DNA of 64,000 nucleotides, taken from contig QANZ01039167.1 of assembly GCA_003254925.1 (NCBI GenBank), positions 186,001 through 250,000 on the forward strand, written 5' to 3'. Positions within the stretch are counted from its first letter, which is position 1, and the number at the start of each line of letters is the position of its first letter. Made by a program: the position numbers and the translations under genes. The notes beneath the pieces are model-generated. The model ran no database searches. It was not told the DNA's origin and worked only from the letters and a program-made list of their open reading frames with translations. Positions 11,223 through 20,457 of this stretch are shown one piece after another. This stretch comes from Chamaecrista fasciculata (Eukaryota > Streptophyta > Magnoliopsida > Fabales > Fabaceae).

Positions 11223-13199
11223 CTACCAATAATCACCACAAGAACATACTCCATCTTTGAAGTGGTGGAAGCGATTCACATCTCTAACAAGAATCTCTCT
11301 ATCAGCAAACTTTGAGATGAACTTAGTAACAGAATGGCAGTCTTCACATAATCTCAGATTCTTTGTGATCCTAATGGTTTCACCTTTGGCAGTATTGATG
11401 AGTCCAAAGGCAACAGCAAGTTTTTCGCTATGTCCCAATACAACTCTCTCCTTCTCTTCTTCGTCGAGATCATAAAGAACAACTTTTGTCTGGGGGACAT
11501 AACCCTGCTCCTTCATCTCAGTTGACAATTTCAGAAGAAGGGCATGAAGCTGTTCATTTTGCGGGTTGATCCCGTCGACAGAGACAAATGAGTATATCAT
11601 CCTCCTAACTTCGATCCAACTGCAGCCTGGAATCTTTTGCAGCCCGCGAGCTTCCAAGAGTTTCTTCACTCTCGTTACTTTATTCCACAATTTAGCCTCA
11701 GTATATATGTCTGCTAAAAGCACATAATTACCAGCATTCCAAGGCTCCAATTCAAAAAGCGCTTTGCTCGCTCTCTCAGCAAGTTTGACATTACAATGAA
11801 TCCTACAAGATCCAAGAAGGGCGCCCCAGACCTTGGGTCCTGGTTCAGTGCGCAAATCTTCTATAACTCTGATAGCTTCATCCAACCGATTTGCTCGGCC
11901 AAGAAGATCCACCATACAAGCATAATGCTCTGTACTTGGATGTATCCCATACTTACTCAACATTGATTCAAACAAAATCTTCCCCTCTTCGACAAGGCCT
12001 GCATGACTGCAGGCTCCCAAAACACTAACAAATGATACCGGACTAGGTGAAACTCCTAGGTAAGTCATTTTTCCAAAAATTTCGATAGCTCTCTTTCCAA
12101 AACCATGCATCCCATAATTTGAAATTAAAGAATTCCATGAAACAACATCGTGCCTTTTCATCTGATCAAATACCCGCTGCCCCAATGCTAGCTCACCACA
12201 TTTTCCATACATTGTTATGAGGGCGCTAAGAACTGGTAGGATGGGATCAAGACCCCTTCTAAGGATATAGCAATGAATCAGCTTTCCTAGGTCCAAAGCA
12301 GCAAGAGCTGCACAAGCTTGAAGTACACTTACCATTGTGACTGAATTTGGAACTGAATCATCTGCCTCAGAAATCATGAGTTGAAAAAGTTCCAGAGCTT
12401 TTATGGGCATACCATTCTTTGCATAACATGCAATCATGGCACTCCACGAGACTGAATTCTTGACAGGCATGGCACTGAACACAGAATCTGCTTTTGATAC
12501 ATAACCAAACCTAGCATACATGTCCAGCAGAGTTGTCATAACATGAATATGTGCTTCATAGCCGTGTCGCAGAATATGGGCATGAATCTCCTTACCCTTC
12601 TGGAGAGGAAAGATCGTTGACTGTGAAGTGACACAAGCTTTGAGCACATACGTATATGTAAACCTATCTGATGGGACCCCATTCCAATTCATCTGACCAT
12701 ACAAGTCTAATACCTGCTCACCACGACCCACAATCGCTAGTGCACGGAATAGTGCATTCCAGACATATATGGTTCTTTCAAGAGTTTTATCAAACACTTG
12801 GCATGCATGGTCAATAGACCCTAGCTCAGAGTACATGTTGATAAGTTTAGTGGCCAAAAAGGGATCTTGGTCATGGCCACTTTCAACCAGGTGGCGATGA
12901 ACATCAAGGCCATCAGCTAGTGATTTCTGGTTGGCACAACTATAGATTAATTGCTCATAAGTTTGCTGAGTTGGATTGGGCTCCTTATGTAGGAATGAGA
13001 GGGCTTGCTTGAGGCTGCCTTGTTTACATAATGATTGAATCAAAAGGTTCTTGTTGTTCTTGTTATCTTTTGTAGTTGTGGTTGAAGGGGAGAAAGAACA
13101 GACTGATGGAGATGATATTGAATATCGATGGGTACTATGGTAGAGGTTACTGCTAAAATGAAGTTGCATAACAGTATGGGGACTGTTAAGCACCCACAT
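11223..13199 (-). CDS. CRR2: PLS-class PPR-DYW protein, CRR2-like (At3g46790 type)
   Basis: Single uninterrupted exon of 658 residues; Arabidopsis CRR2 is about 657. The first 45 residues are Ser/Thr-rich with few acids, as in a chloroplast transit peptide. Then comes a run of P, L and S type pentatricopeptide repeats (about 45-480), E/E+ motifs, and a complete DYW domain. In the DYW domain the zinc-binding signatures are visible: HSE at 590-592, CEDC at 618-621, and the C-terminal HHFKDGVCSCGDYW. Known role of the family member: CRR2 is needed for intergenic RNA cleavage between rps7 and ndhB in the chloroplast, and so for the NDH complex. Assignment rests on near-continuous similarity to CRR2 as I remember it, including the stretch RTIYVWNALFRAL and the motif PNSVTMVSVLQACA. 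The start ATG at 13199 gives a plausible transit peptide. No damage is seen. Confidence 0.9.
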   Translation of the reverse strand: MWVLNSPHTVMQLHFSSNLYHSTHRYSISSPSVCSFSPSTTTTKDNKNNKNLLIQSLCKQGSLKQALSFLHKEPNPTQQTYEQLIYSCANQKSLADGLDVHRHLVESGHDQDPFLATKLINMYSELGSIDHACQVFDKTLERTIYVWNALFRALAIVGRGEQVLDLYGQMNWNGVPSDRFTYTYVLKACVTSQSTIFPLQKGKEIHAHILRHGYEAHIHVMTTLLDMYARFGYVSKADSVFSAMPVKNSVSWSAMIACYAKNGMPIKALELFQLMISEADDSVPNSVTMVSVLQACAALAALDLGKLIHCYILRRGLDPILPVLSALITMYGKCGELALGQRVFDQMKRHDVVSWNSLISNYGMHGFGKRAIEIFGKMTYLGVSPSPVSFVSVLGACSHAGLVEEGKILFESMLSKYGIHPSTEHYACMVDLLGRANRLDEAIRVIEDLRTEPGPKVWGALLGSCRIHCNVKLAERASKALFELEPWNAGNYVLLADIYTEAKLWNKVTRVKKLLEARGLQKIPGCSWIEVRRMIYSFVSVDGINPQNEQLHALLLKLSTEMKEQGYVPQTKVVLYDLDEEEKERVVLGHSEKLAVAFGLINTAKGETIRITKNLRLCEDCHSVTKFISKFADREILVRDVNRFHHFKDGVCSCGDYW

Positions 13200-13901
13200 G
13201 ACACGATTTTGAAGCTCGCTCTCTGGCAGAGATTCTTCAGTGCTTCAATTACAGATAGATTTGATAGGGGTGTCTGATTGGAACTAGAACTAGAAAATGG
13301 AAGCAGCCAAAGCTAACGCGTTCCTGCAATTAAGTTAAGCAAATTAAAAAACATCAAACCAAAATTTAACTCATCATCTCTCATAGAAAGAAAAGAGCAA
13401 GTTTCTTTCATTAATAAAAGAAATTTCAAAAGCTAAATAGCAGATAGGACAGAAGCAGCAGGAATCTCTGTCAGAGGTTACAGGCAATGAACTAATTTCC
13501 AGGAACCACTTAAGAAAAATCCCCTGCTTTTACGAGGGAATAACAGATACAATCATGGGTTATTTATTTATTTCATCAAAAGTGACACATTCATCACGAA
13601 ATTCGGCATAAAAATTTTTCAAAACAGAGAAAAAATTAGAAGACAAAGCATCAAAGACAATTCATAGAGTCCAGAAGAAGAAGTGAGAATAATAAAGAAT
13701 AATTATTAATTATTTAAAAAAAAACAAAATATAAACAATGAATTGATTTTCAGATGATGCCATTAGTACTATTAATCTAGTATAATTTATAACGAAAAAA
13801 AAAGGAAACCAAAAACGCAGAACAAGTAGCAACAGAATTATGATGCAGCAAAACTGTTATCAACTAGATATTAGACAAGTAGCACAAACTAATCAACTCA
13901 A

Positions 13902-13936
<35 letters not shown>

Positions 13937-14165
13937 AAATACCGACGACGATGAAGACGACTGACGACGGAACAACGACGAGCTTCAACGGAATAACGGC
14001 GAGCTTCGACGGCAGTGACAGTGAATTTGACGATGAAGACGACGGCTAGGGCACAAAACGAAAAGGATATGAGATGAATTTGATAGTCTCGAATGCAGAG
14101 ATTTTTTTTGTATAGAACCTCTCGACTCTCAAATGAAGATGATGCAGCCACAAAAACGAGTTTCA
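13200..14165 (-). promoter_or_regulatory. Probable 5' leader of the CRR2-like gene, possibly spliced, with promoter
   Basis: On the minus strand a good splice acceptor, TTAACTTAATTGCAG/G, lies at about 13325, upstream of the start codon, which suggests an intron in the leader. A more GC-rich stretch at about 13940-14160 may be the first, untranslated exon. It contains two similar copies of GTCGAAGCTCGCCGTT-like sequence and, next to it, about five tandem GAAAATG units (about 13904-13938 on the plus strand). The small frames in it match nothing I know, so I do not call a protein here. Confidence 0.4.
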
Positions 14166-14486
14166 AATTTCATTTTTTTTTTCAATTCATTAACTGTTTT
14201 TTTCTCCCTATAAAGTATATTAAAAGAAGAGAAAATTTATTGTTTGTTCTCTAAATTTATAACAAGTCGACAAATTAGTCCTAAATAATTGAAGTACACT
14301 ATTTGATCCTTGAAATATTTCACTTGTGTCAAGATTTGGTCCCTGAATTTGAATTGATTTTATACTAATTTTTGTCTCTGAATTTATATTAAATCAATAC
14401 CTTTTAGTCTCTGAATTTGTATTGAGTTTTTATTTTTTTATTCCCTAAATTTGACTTAGGGACCAAATTGTTAGCAATTATAATAA
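14166..14486. other. AT-rich spacer with repeated TTTGGTCCCTGAATTTG-type phrases
   Basis: Several variants of a short phrase (TTGGTCCCTGAATTTG, TTAGTCTCTGAATTTG, TTCCCTAAATTTG) recur between about 14250 and 14465. It resembles one arm of the TIR elements elsewhere in the window. No gene. Confidence 0.45.
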
Positions 14487-14740
14487 CTAAAGGCTTTGCG
14501 TGCCCGTTATTAATGATCAAAATAAAATTGATGATAAACATTATGGACCCAAGTAAAGTTTTTGTAATTAAAGACAATGGACGTGGGTTGGTTTTATGGG
14601 CATGGGTTGGTTTTTGGGTTTTTTTTTTATTGTATATATATATTTTAAATTATAAGATGTATTATGTTTAAGATAATTTATTTTAGACTATAGTTTTAAA
14701 TATCGACTACCAGAAAGGGGTGGAACCATATAATATAAGA
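14487..14740 (-). mobile_element. Non-autonomous Helitron A, short copy
   Basis: On the minus strand it starts TCTTATATTATATGG (from 14740), preceded by A, and ends GCCTTTAG at 14487, followed by T. A decayed form of the terminal stem survives next to the 3' end (GCACGCAAAGCC). The terminal CTAG has become TTAG. It is 254 bp and non-coding. Confidence 0.6.
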
Positions 14741-14942
14741 TATAAGGAGTGAGTCGCATATTTTGATTATTCAAGAACTGATTCATTAACTTGAAATAAA
14801 TTCATAGACCAAATAATAAATTTTCTCTTAAAAAAATAAAACTTACTATTTGATCTTTCACTTTTTACATTAACAATAATTTCATCCTTGAATAATAGAA
14901 ATACAGTATTTAATCCTTAAGCAATTAAACATCAACTATTTA

Positions 14943-15829
14943 GGGTGCGTTTGGCTTACAAATACAATGTCATTATAATCCCACTACAATTTCATTATCC
15001 CCATTTTCATTACATAACTTAAGCTACAGTGCTATTTGGGTGTTTGTTTTTCAATTATAAAGTCATTACAAAAATTACACTTCATTACCAACTCATTTCA
15101 TTACATATTTCATACCCAATTACTAACATACCCCTACTCAAATACCTATAATTACCTATACTCTAATACAAATATAAAAAAACTATTTAGCAAAATAGTA
15201 ATTTTNNNNNNNNNNNNNNNNNNNNNNNNNNNNNNNNNNNNNNNNNNNNNNNNNNNNNNNNNNNNNNNNNNNNNNNNNNNNNNNNNNNNNNNNNNNNNNN
15301 NNNNNNNNNNNNNNNNNNNNNNNNNNNNNNNNNNNNNNNNNNNNAAGAGATATATTTCATTTTCGTAAGGACCGATTCCTTCAATTTATATAAAATCATA
15401 GACCAAATTGTAGGTTTTTAATAATTTTCATGTTATTTACATTTTGGTCCTTTCATTTCATTACATAATACTACTCCAACCTTCATTACAAAAATTCACA
15501 TCTAGCACAAATTTCGAGACAATTTCATTACCATTTCATTTCATAACCACCACAACCAAAAAGTCAACATATTATTTTTTTTTTTCTATCTATTTCCATT
15601 ATCAATTATCAATTCTACCCCTATACAATTTTAAAAAACCCATACAATTATTTCAACCAACCACAATCATTACATACCCATTTTCATAATTTCACATCCA
15701 ATTTTTTTCATTACATCTCAAACTTATCCAAACACCATTTTCATTACCATTTCATTACATAATTTTCTCATTACCATTTCATTACATAATTTTCTCATTT
15801 CATTACATACTTCTCACCCAAACACACCC
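14943..15829. mobile_element. PIF/Harbinger-like MITE, copy 2, TTA target duplication
   Basis: Ends are GGGTGCGTTTGG and CCAAACACACCC, an imperfect terminal inverted repeat, flanked by TTA on both sides (14940-14942, 15830-15832). A 3-bp TTA duplication is diagnostic of PIF/Harbinger (Tourist-type) elements. The interior is T-rich with many CATTTCATTACAT units and is interrupted by the gap at 15206-15344. No transposase frame is present. Confidence 0.8.
15206..15344. other. Assembly gap of 139 N inside a MITE
   Basis: The left border (AAAATAGTAATTTT) matches the sequence at about 38900-38920. There the corresponding stretch is followed, within about 20-140 bases, by CT and CA microsatellites, so the gap probably hides the same low-complexity DNA. 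Confidence 0.9.
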
Positions 15830-16010
15830 TTAATCTGTGAATTTTTTTCCCCTTACTTAAACTAGTTACTGTTGAAGTTATATATTGACATATTGTATTA
15901 TCTCATGTATTAAATTTCATTTTCAGTTTGATTTGAATTTGAGAGAAGAGTGTGTATTTCATTTTCGTGCACATGGAATAGTTGAAAATTCAGTTTGTAT
16001 ATTCTATTAT

Positions 16011-16374
16011 GGTGAAAGAGCAAATTTGGTCCCATGTTTTTAGCCGAGTTCTCAATTTAGTCTGGTATCTTTTTTTTGTTACACTTTTAGTCTTATATCT
16101 TTGCAAAAGATTTTAATTTGGTCCCATATTAGTTTTAATCCCATATCTTTTGGTCAAATTACAGAATTAGTCCTATATCATTGCAAAAGAATCAAATATA
16201 AGACTAATTATGCAATTGACCGAAAGATATGAAGCCAAATCTACAACAAAAAAAATATAAGACCAAATTGGAAATTGACCTAAAAATATGGGACCAAAAG
16301 TACAACAAAAAAAAGATATGGAACCAAATTGAAAACAGAGCAAAAAAATATAAAACCAAATTTATACTTTGACC
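16011..16374. mobile_element. Foldback Mutator-like MITE with near-matching 9-bp target duplication
   Basis: The two halves are inverted copies built from repeats of TTTGGTCCCATAT-like phrases. The left end reads GGTGAAAGAGCAAATTTGG and the opposite strand of the right end GGTCAAAGTATAAATTTGG. Flanks are TTCTATTAT (16002-16010) and TTCTAATAT (16375-16383), a 9-bp duplication with one mismatch, the Mutator size. Almost the whole element can pair with itself. Confidence 0.65.
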
Positions 16375-16394
16375 TTCTAATATTAAAGAGAAAG

Positions 16395-17765
16395 GAGTGT
16401 ATTGAGATGGTTTGCGTTTTGATTATAATCTGTTACGATTATAATCGTAATAAGCGTGTTCGTTTACGTTTTTTTTTTATCAAATTATAATCATGATTTT
16501 TTTTATAATCAAACACATTCAATTACACTTATACCCCTATACATATACCTATAATTACCTATACTCTAAAACAATCAATCACCCATCACAAGGGCAAAAT
16601 AGTCATTTACCTCGACATTGGGCTAAATTGTTAATTTGTTAAAATAATTTGGGACTAAAACTAATATTTTAGCCATACTTTCTTGGATTCAGATCGTGTG
16701 TGACAGATCGTCGAATGTTGTCGAATTGTTGGAAGAAAGGGTCTGTGGTGGTTAAAGTTGAAGGGTCGAAAGGAAGAAGATGAAGACGAAGAACAGTGAC
16801 AAGAGGAAAAACAGAGTGAAAGCGAGAGATAAGCTTTGATTCGGCGTTTGAGACTGTGGTTTCGAGAACTATGATAGTGACATGACAATGGCGGTTTAAG
16901 AGTGATGCGGCGAATCGAAGCTGTGGAGTGAGGTGGCCCATGCCGACGCTGGGGAAGAAGGTGACGTGGACAACCGTGTCAGACATTTTTTCCGGCGAGA
17001 TACTATCGAACTTTTTTGCAGAGTCGAGAGGAAGACGAATATGATTGTTGATTTCTTAATAGAGAAATGATTGAATCCATTAATTAATTTAATTGAATCC
17101 ATTAATTTGAATTTGCAGGAATAGAGATTGAATGAATTGCATAGAGATTGAATGAATTGCAGAGAGAAAGCGAAGATGGGGGAGAAGGAGTGGTATGCCA
17201 TTTGGTGAAACGGTGCGCCAAATTGAGAGATTTATGCCAAATTGAAGGAAATTTCGGGTCCGCGTGTGCTTCTCCTTTCTCAATCATCTAATGCGAAACG
17301 GTGCACCATTTTCTTCGCTGGTGCACCGATTGTCGGGCAAAAATTGTACATTTTAGTCCTTTTGGTGCACCATTTCATAGGCCAAAATTCAATCGGTACA
17401 CCGATTTTGATAATCACCTCCCCACTTGCACATGAAAATAATCAAATTTCACGCTTTTCAAGGCAAATAGTAACATATTTTGATTTTTTTTCAAACAACA
17501 ATCACATCCAAACACACTTTTATTATAATCAAATCACATCTTACTTTTTCCAACTTTTTCTTCTATTTATACCCCTATACAATTTATCAATTTCCTTACT
17601 TTTTATCCACCTACCACAATCATTACATACCCATTTTAATAATTTCACACCAAATAATCAACAATCATCCAAATACCACTACAAAAATAATCAACTTTGA
17701 TTATAATCACACTACGATTATAATCAAAACAAATTTTATAAAAATCGGAAACGAACTGACCCTCT
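16395..17765. mobile_element. TIR element carrying a UDP-glycosyltransferase gene fragment
   Basis: The left part has GTTTTGATTATAATCTGTTA then CGATTATAATCGTAAT. The right part, on the other strand, has GTTTTGATTATAATCGTAGT then GTGATTATAATC, so the ends are inverted copies. Just inside each end is AT-rich sequence of the class TTACCTATACTCTAA or CCAAACACACTTTT seen in other MITEs here. The centre (about 16660-17330) is GC-richer and holds the UGT fragment plus its upstream region, including two tandem AGAGATTGAATGAATTGCA units near 17120-17160 and repeated GGTGCACCATT phrases near 17297-17370. I infer a Pack-type capture. Exact borders and target duplication are not certain. Confidence 0.5.
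16669..16986 (-). pseudogene. N-terminal fragment of a UDP-glycosyltransferase (UGT708-like)
   Basis: An ATG at 16986 opens 105 residues that match the start of plant family-1 glycosyltransferases: a first beta strand [16 protein letters not shown] with the GHLTP motif around the catalytic histidine, then a helix, then [19 protein letters not shown]. The phrasing HLLPFDPS and TDPFF points to the UGT708 C-glycosyltransferase group. Full-length enzymes have about 450-480 residues and a C-terminal PSPG motif. Here the homology stops at about 16670, where the sequence becomes a repeat arm. It lacks the sugar-donor domain, so it cannot be an active enzyme. It sits inside the TIR element at 16395-17765. 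Confidence 0.75.
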
Positions 17766-19095
17766 AGAGTCTATTTACTTGGATGACAATGTGCCCACAA
17801 CTTGCTTAATGAAATGCCTCAATGAATTTTTGCTTTGTTTTCTTTTCTAGCGCCATGTGCTTTGGTTAGAATTTTTCTTAGGTTTAATTCTTGATATGTA
17901 TATCTTCATGTTGTGTAGAATTTGTTCTTTTTTCTTGTTACAAACTTACAATTGTTGGGTGAAGATAACTTGTTATGATAACTTCGTTTAGACTTAAAAA
18001 TGATTTTCTTTATGTGGGAGACCTTTTTCTTTTGCCTTTCTTTTTTGTTTTATTTCTTGTTTAGACTTGTCAAGTGAGTTTTTCTTTTGCTAGATATTAA
18101 TATATTATGATGGTTGGTACTTTAATTTGATCTTTTTAGGATTTTTAAAGCTTAGTCTTTTGTTGGTTAAATTCATGCCCTTGAGGTGTTTGAAAAAAAA
18201 TGCTTCAATGAGTTAGAGTTCATATGTTTTTTTTTCTCTTTATTTATTGACAAAAACATCATTTTCGTTTTTAAATTCTACATTATTTTTAAATTTTATT
18301 CTCAATATTTTTTTTATTGTCAACTTTATCATCAAAGTTTTATATTTTAGTCGACTTTATTATTTGATTAAATTTTTTCAATAAATTAATGACATACTTC
18401 ATCGTAATTTTTAGTTTAAGTTAGAATTGAATATATTTTCCTATTAATTTTTTGATACATATTATTAGTTACGTAGAATCTGTCGTTAATATTTAGTTGA
18501 AATAAGAGTAAAGAATATAATCAATCAAAATGTAAAATTTTTGAGACATAATTAACAACAAATAAACACTGAAGATAAAATTAAAAATTGGTATATGTTC
18601 TTACCATGTCAGTTTGATCTCTCTAATATATTAATAAAATTGGTTTGATTTTATATGACGTCTTAATGAAGTTCAATTGATCTTATTAACATGTGAGACC
18701 AAAAAGAAGAAGAAAAAAACATATATCACATCATAGCTATGTCATAAAAACAAGTTAAAATTTTTGTATAATTATTATTTTTTCTCTTGGATCACTGTAG
18801 CAAAGAAGTGTGACCTTAGGTTTGTGCTTTTATGGTTTCTCTTTTGACTTTTGTTGTGAGTTGTGACCTTATCATTGCTCAATAATGACCATTTTCTCTT
18901 GAGCCTTCATGAAACTCTCTTTCTTAATATTCTTCAAGAGTTTTTGTTTCTCTCCCTAAAAATTGACCTCAACTTCATTAAATCCAGCACCATAAAATCG
19001 AATCCTCCAATTCTGTGGAGCTCTTGTTCTGCATTCACTTGCTTTTCTCTTTCTAATTCTAGCAAGACATTTTACCTACCAATCAAATAAAACAT
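17766..19095. other. AT-rich intergenic DNA with one degenerate foldback and a weak coding-like patch
   Basis: About 18240-18600 is a worn inverted-repeat element related to 58885-59255 (TTATTGTCAACTTTATCATC, TTATATTTTAGTCGAC). About 18780-19090 is less AT-rich. On the minus strand it gives a short stretch (RIRKRKASECRTRAPQNWRI) that I cannot assign. I see no gene I would annotate. Confidence 0.45.
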
Positions 19096-19720
19096 GGTTA
19101 AATACTCATTTTGTTTCTCAAACTATGGGATTAGTTTCATTTTGGTTATCAAACTATTTTTTTCTTTTGTTTTAGTCCCCAAATTAAACTTTCACATTTG
19201 TTTCGTTTTGCTCTTCAAACTTTCACATTTATTCTGTTTTAGTCCTCAAACTTATTAGAAGTGATTTGGCAAAGAAAAAAATCATTCATAAATTTATCTT
19301 ATTCTGGTCCTTATAAGTGATTTAACAAGGAGAGAAAGAAAATTTTATACTCTCTAAAAGACAGTTCAACAATTAATTTATCTCCAATTTGTGACTAAAA
19401 ATGAAGATTTTTCTATCACTTTGTCAACTTGCTTATTATAACACACGTGTGAGAAATAATTCATCTCAACTATCCATATTATAAATTATGGTAGAAACTA
19501 GATGATATCACATTTTGGGGACCAAAATGAAACAAAAAATAGTTTGACGACCAAAATGAATTTAATACCATAGTTTGAGAACCAAAACGAAACAATAAAT
19601 AGTTTGAGGACCAAAACGAAACTCATCTCATAGTTTGACACCCAAAATGTAACTGATCACATAGTGTGAGGACTAAAACAAAACAAAAAATAATTTGAGG
19701 ACCAAAATGACCTTTTAACC
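19096..19720. mobile_element. TIR element of the CTCATTTTGGTC family, intact arms
   Basis: The left arm begins GGTTAAATACTCATTTTG and the right arm, on the other strand, begins GGTTAAAAGGTCATTTTG. Both continue with repeated TTTTGGTCCTCAAACTAT-type phrases. The middle holds a non-repeated AT-rich spacer. CAT flanks both ends (19093-19095, 19721-19723), but this is too short to call a target duplication with confidence. Confidence 0.6.
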
Positions 19721-19723
19721 CAT

Positions 19724-20257
19724 AAAATTTAAAGAAATTTCTCCTCTTTGTAATTCAAATTACATTATGGTCATTGCAATATCAATCATATATACATCAC
19801 AATCAGAAGTGTCCATTCCAATTTCCAAGAATAATTCAAGAAAACGGAGTACATAAATAAATCATGAGAGTTTATTACAAGATTGAAGCTCTAAGATGAT
19901 CAAATACACAAACTTATTACATATTAGAAATAAAATAATTATGATGTCTCATTTTTTCCAGTAACAAGCACTCCACTCTACTCTACATACTGTAAAATTT
20001 TAAGAAATTTTTCCTCTTTGTAATTCAAATTCAAGTGGCTTACTTACAATATGGTCATTGTAATACTCAATCATACGCCTCACAATCAGAAGTGTCCATT
20101 CCAATTTCTAAGAATAATTAAAGAAAACAGAGTACATACATAAATCATGAGAATTTGTTACAACTCTAAGATGATCAAATACACAAACTTATTACAAATA
20201 AAATAACAATGATGTCTCAGTTTTTAAATCAATAAGAACTCCACTCTACATACTGTA
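19724..20257. repeat. Two-copy tandem duplication, about 270-bp unit
   Basis: The unit begins AAGAAATTTCTCCTCTTTG (near 19732) and recurs as AAGAAATTTTTCCTCTTTG (near 20002). Shared inner blocks include ATCAGAAGTGTCCATTCC, AAGATGATCAAATACAC and ACTCCACTCTAC. The copies differ by a few small deletions and scattered substitutions. It lies just 3' of the proline-rich protein gene and may overlap its 3' untranslated region or an old duplicated one. Confidence 0.8.
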
Positions 20258-20457
20258 GATTCATCCCCATCTGCTGCTGAGTATATATCCTTATCATACC
20301 TATATTATCATAGAATTGTACATATTTATAGTTCTATTTCACTAAGGAAGGAAAAATTCTCAGACAGAATCCAACTAGCTATTAGTGTATGTAATATACT
20401 TCTGACATGATTGCATGCTTCTCTTTAGATGGAATCTGCATTAAGAATCTCTCTCTT

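Noticed and set aside
13840-14166. Short frames on both strands with MENGKWKMEN-type repeats upstream of the PPR gene
   Set aside because: The plus-strand frame is largely a GAAAATG tandem repeat, and the opposite frame fits an untranslated leader better than a protein.
17242-17767. 152- and 95-residue plus-strand frames
   Set aside because: They run from gene-fragment flank into AT-rich MITE arm and change composition midway, with no known motif.
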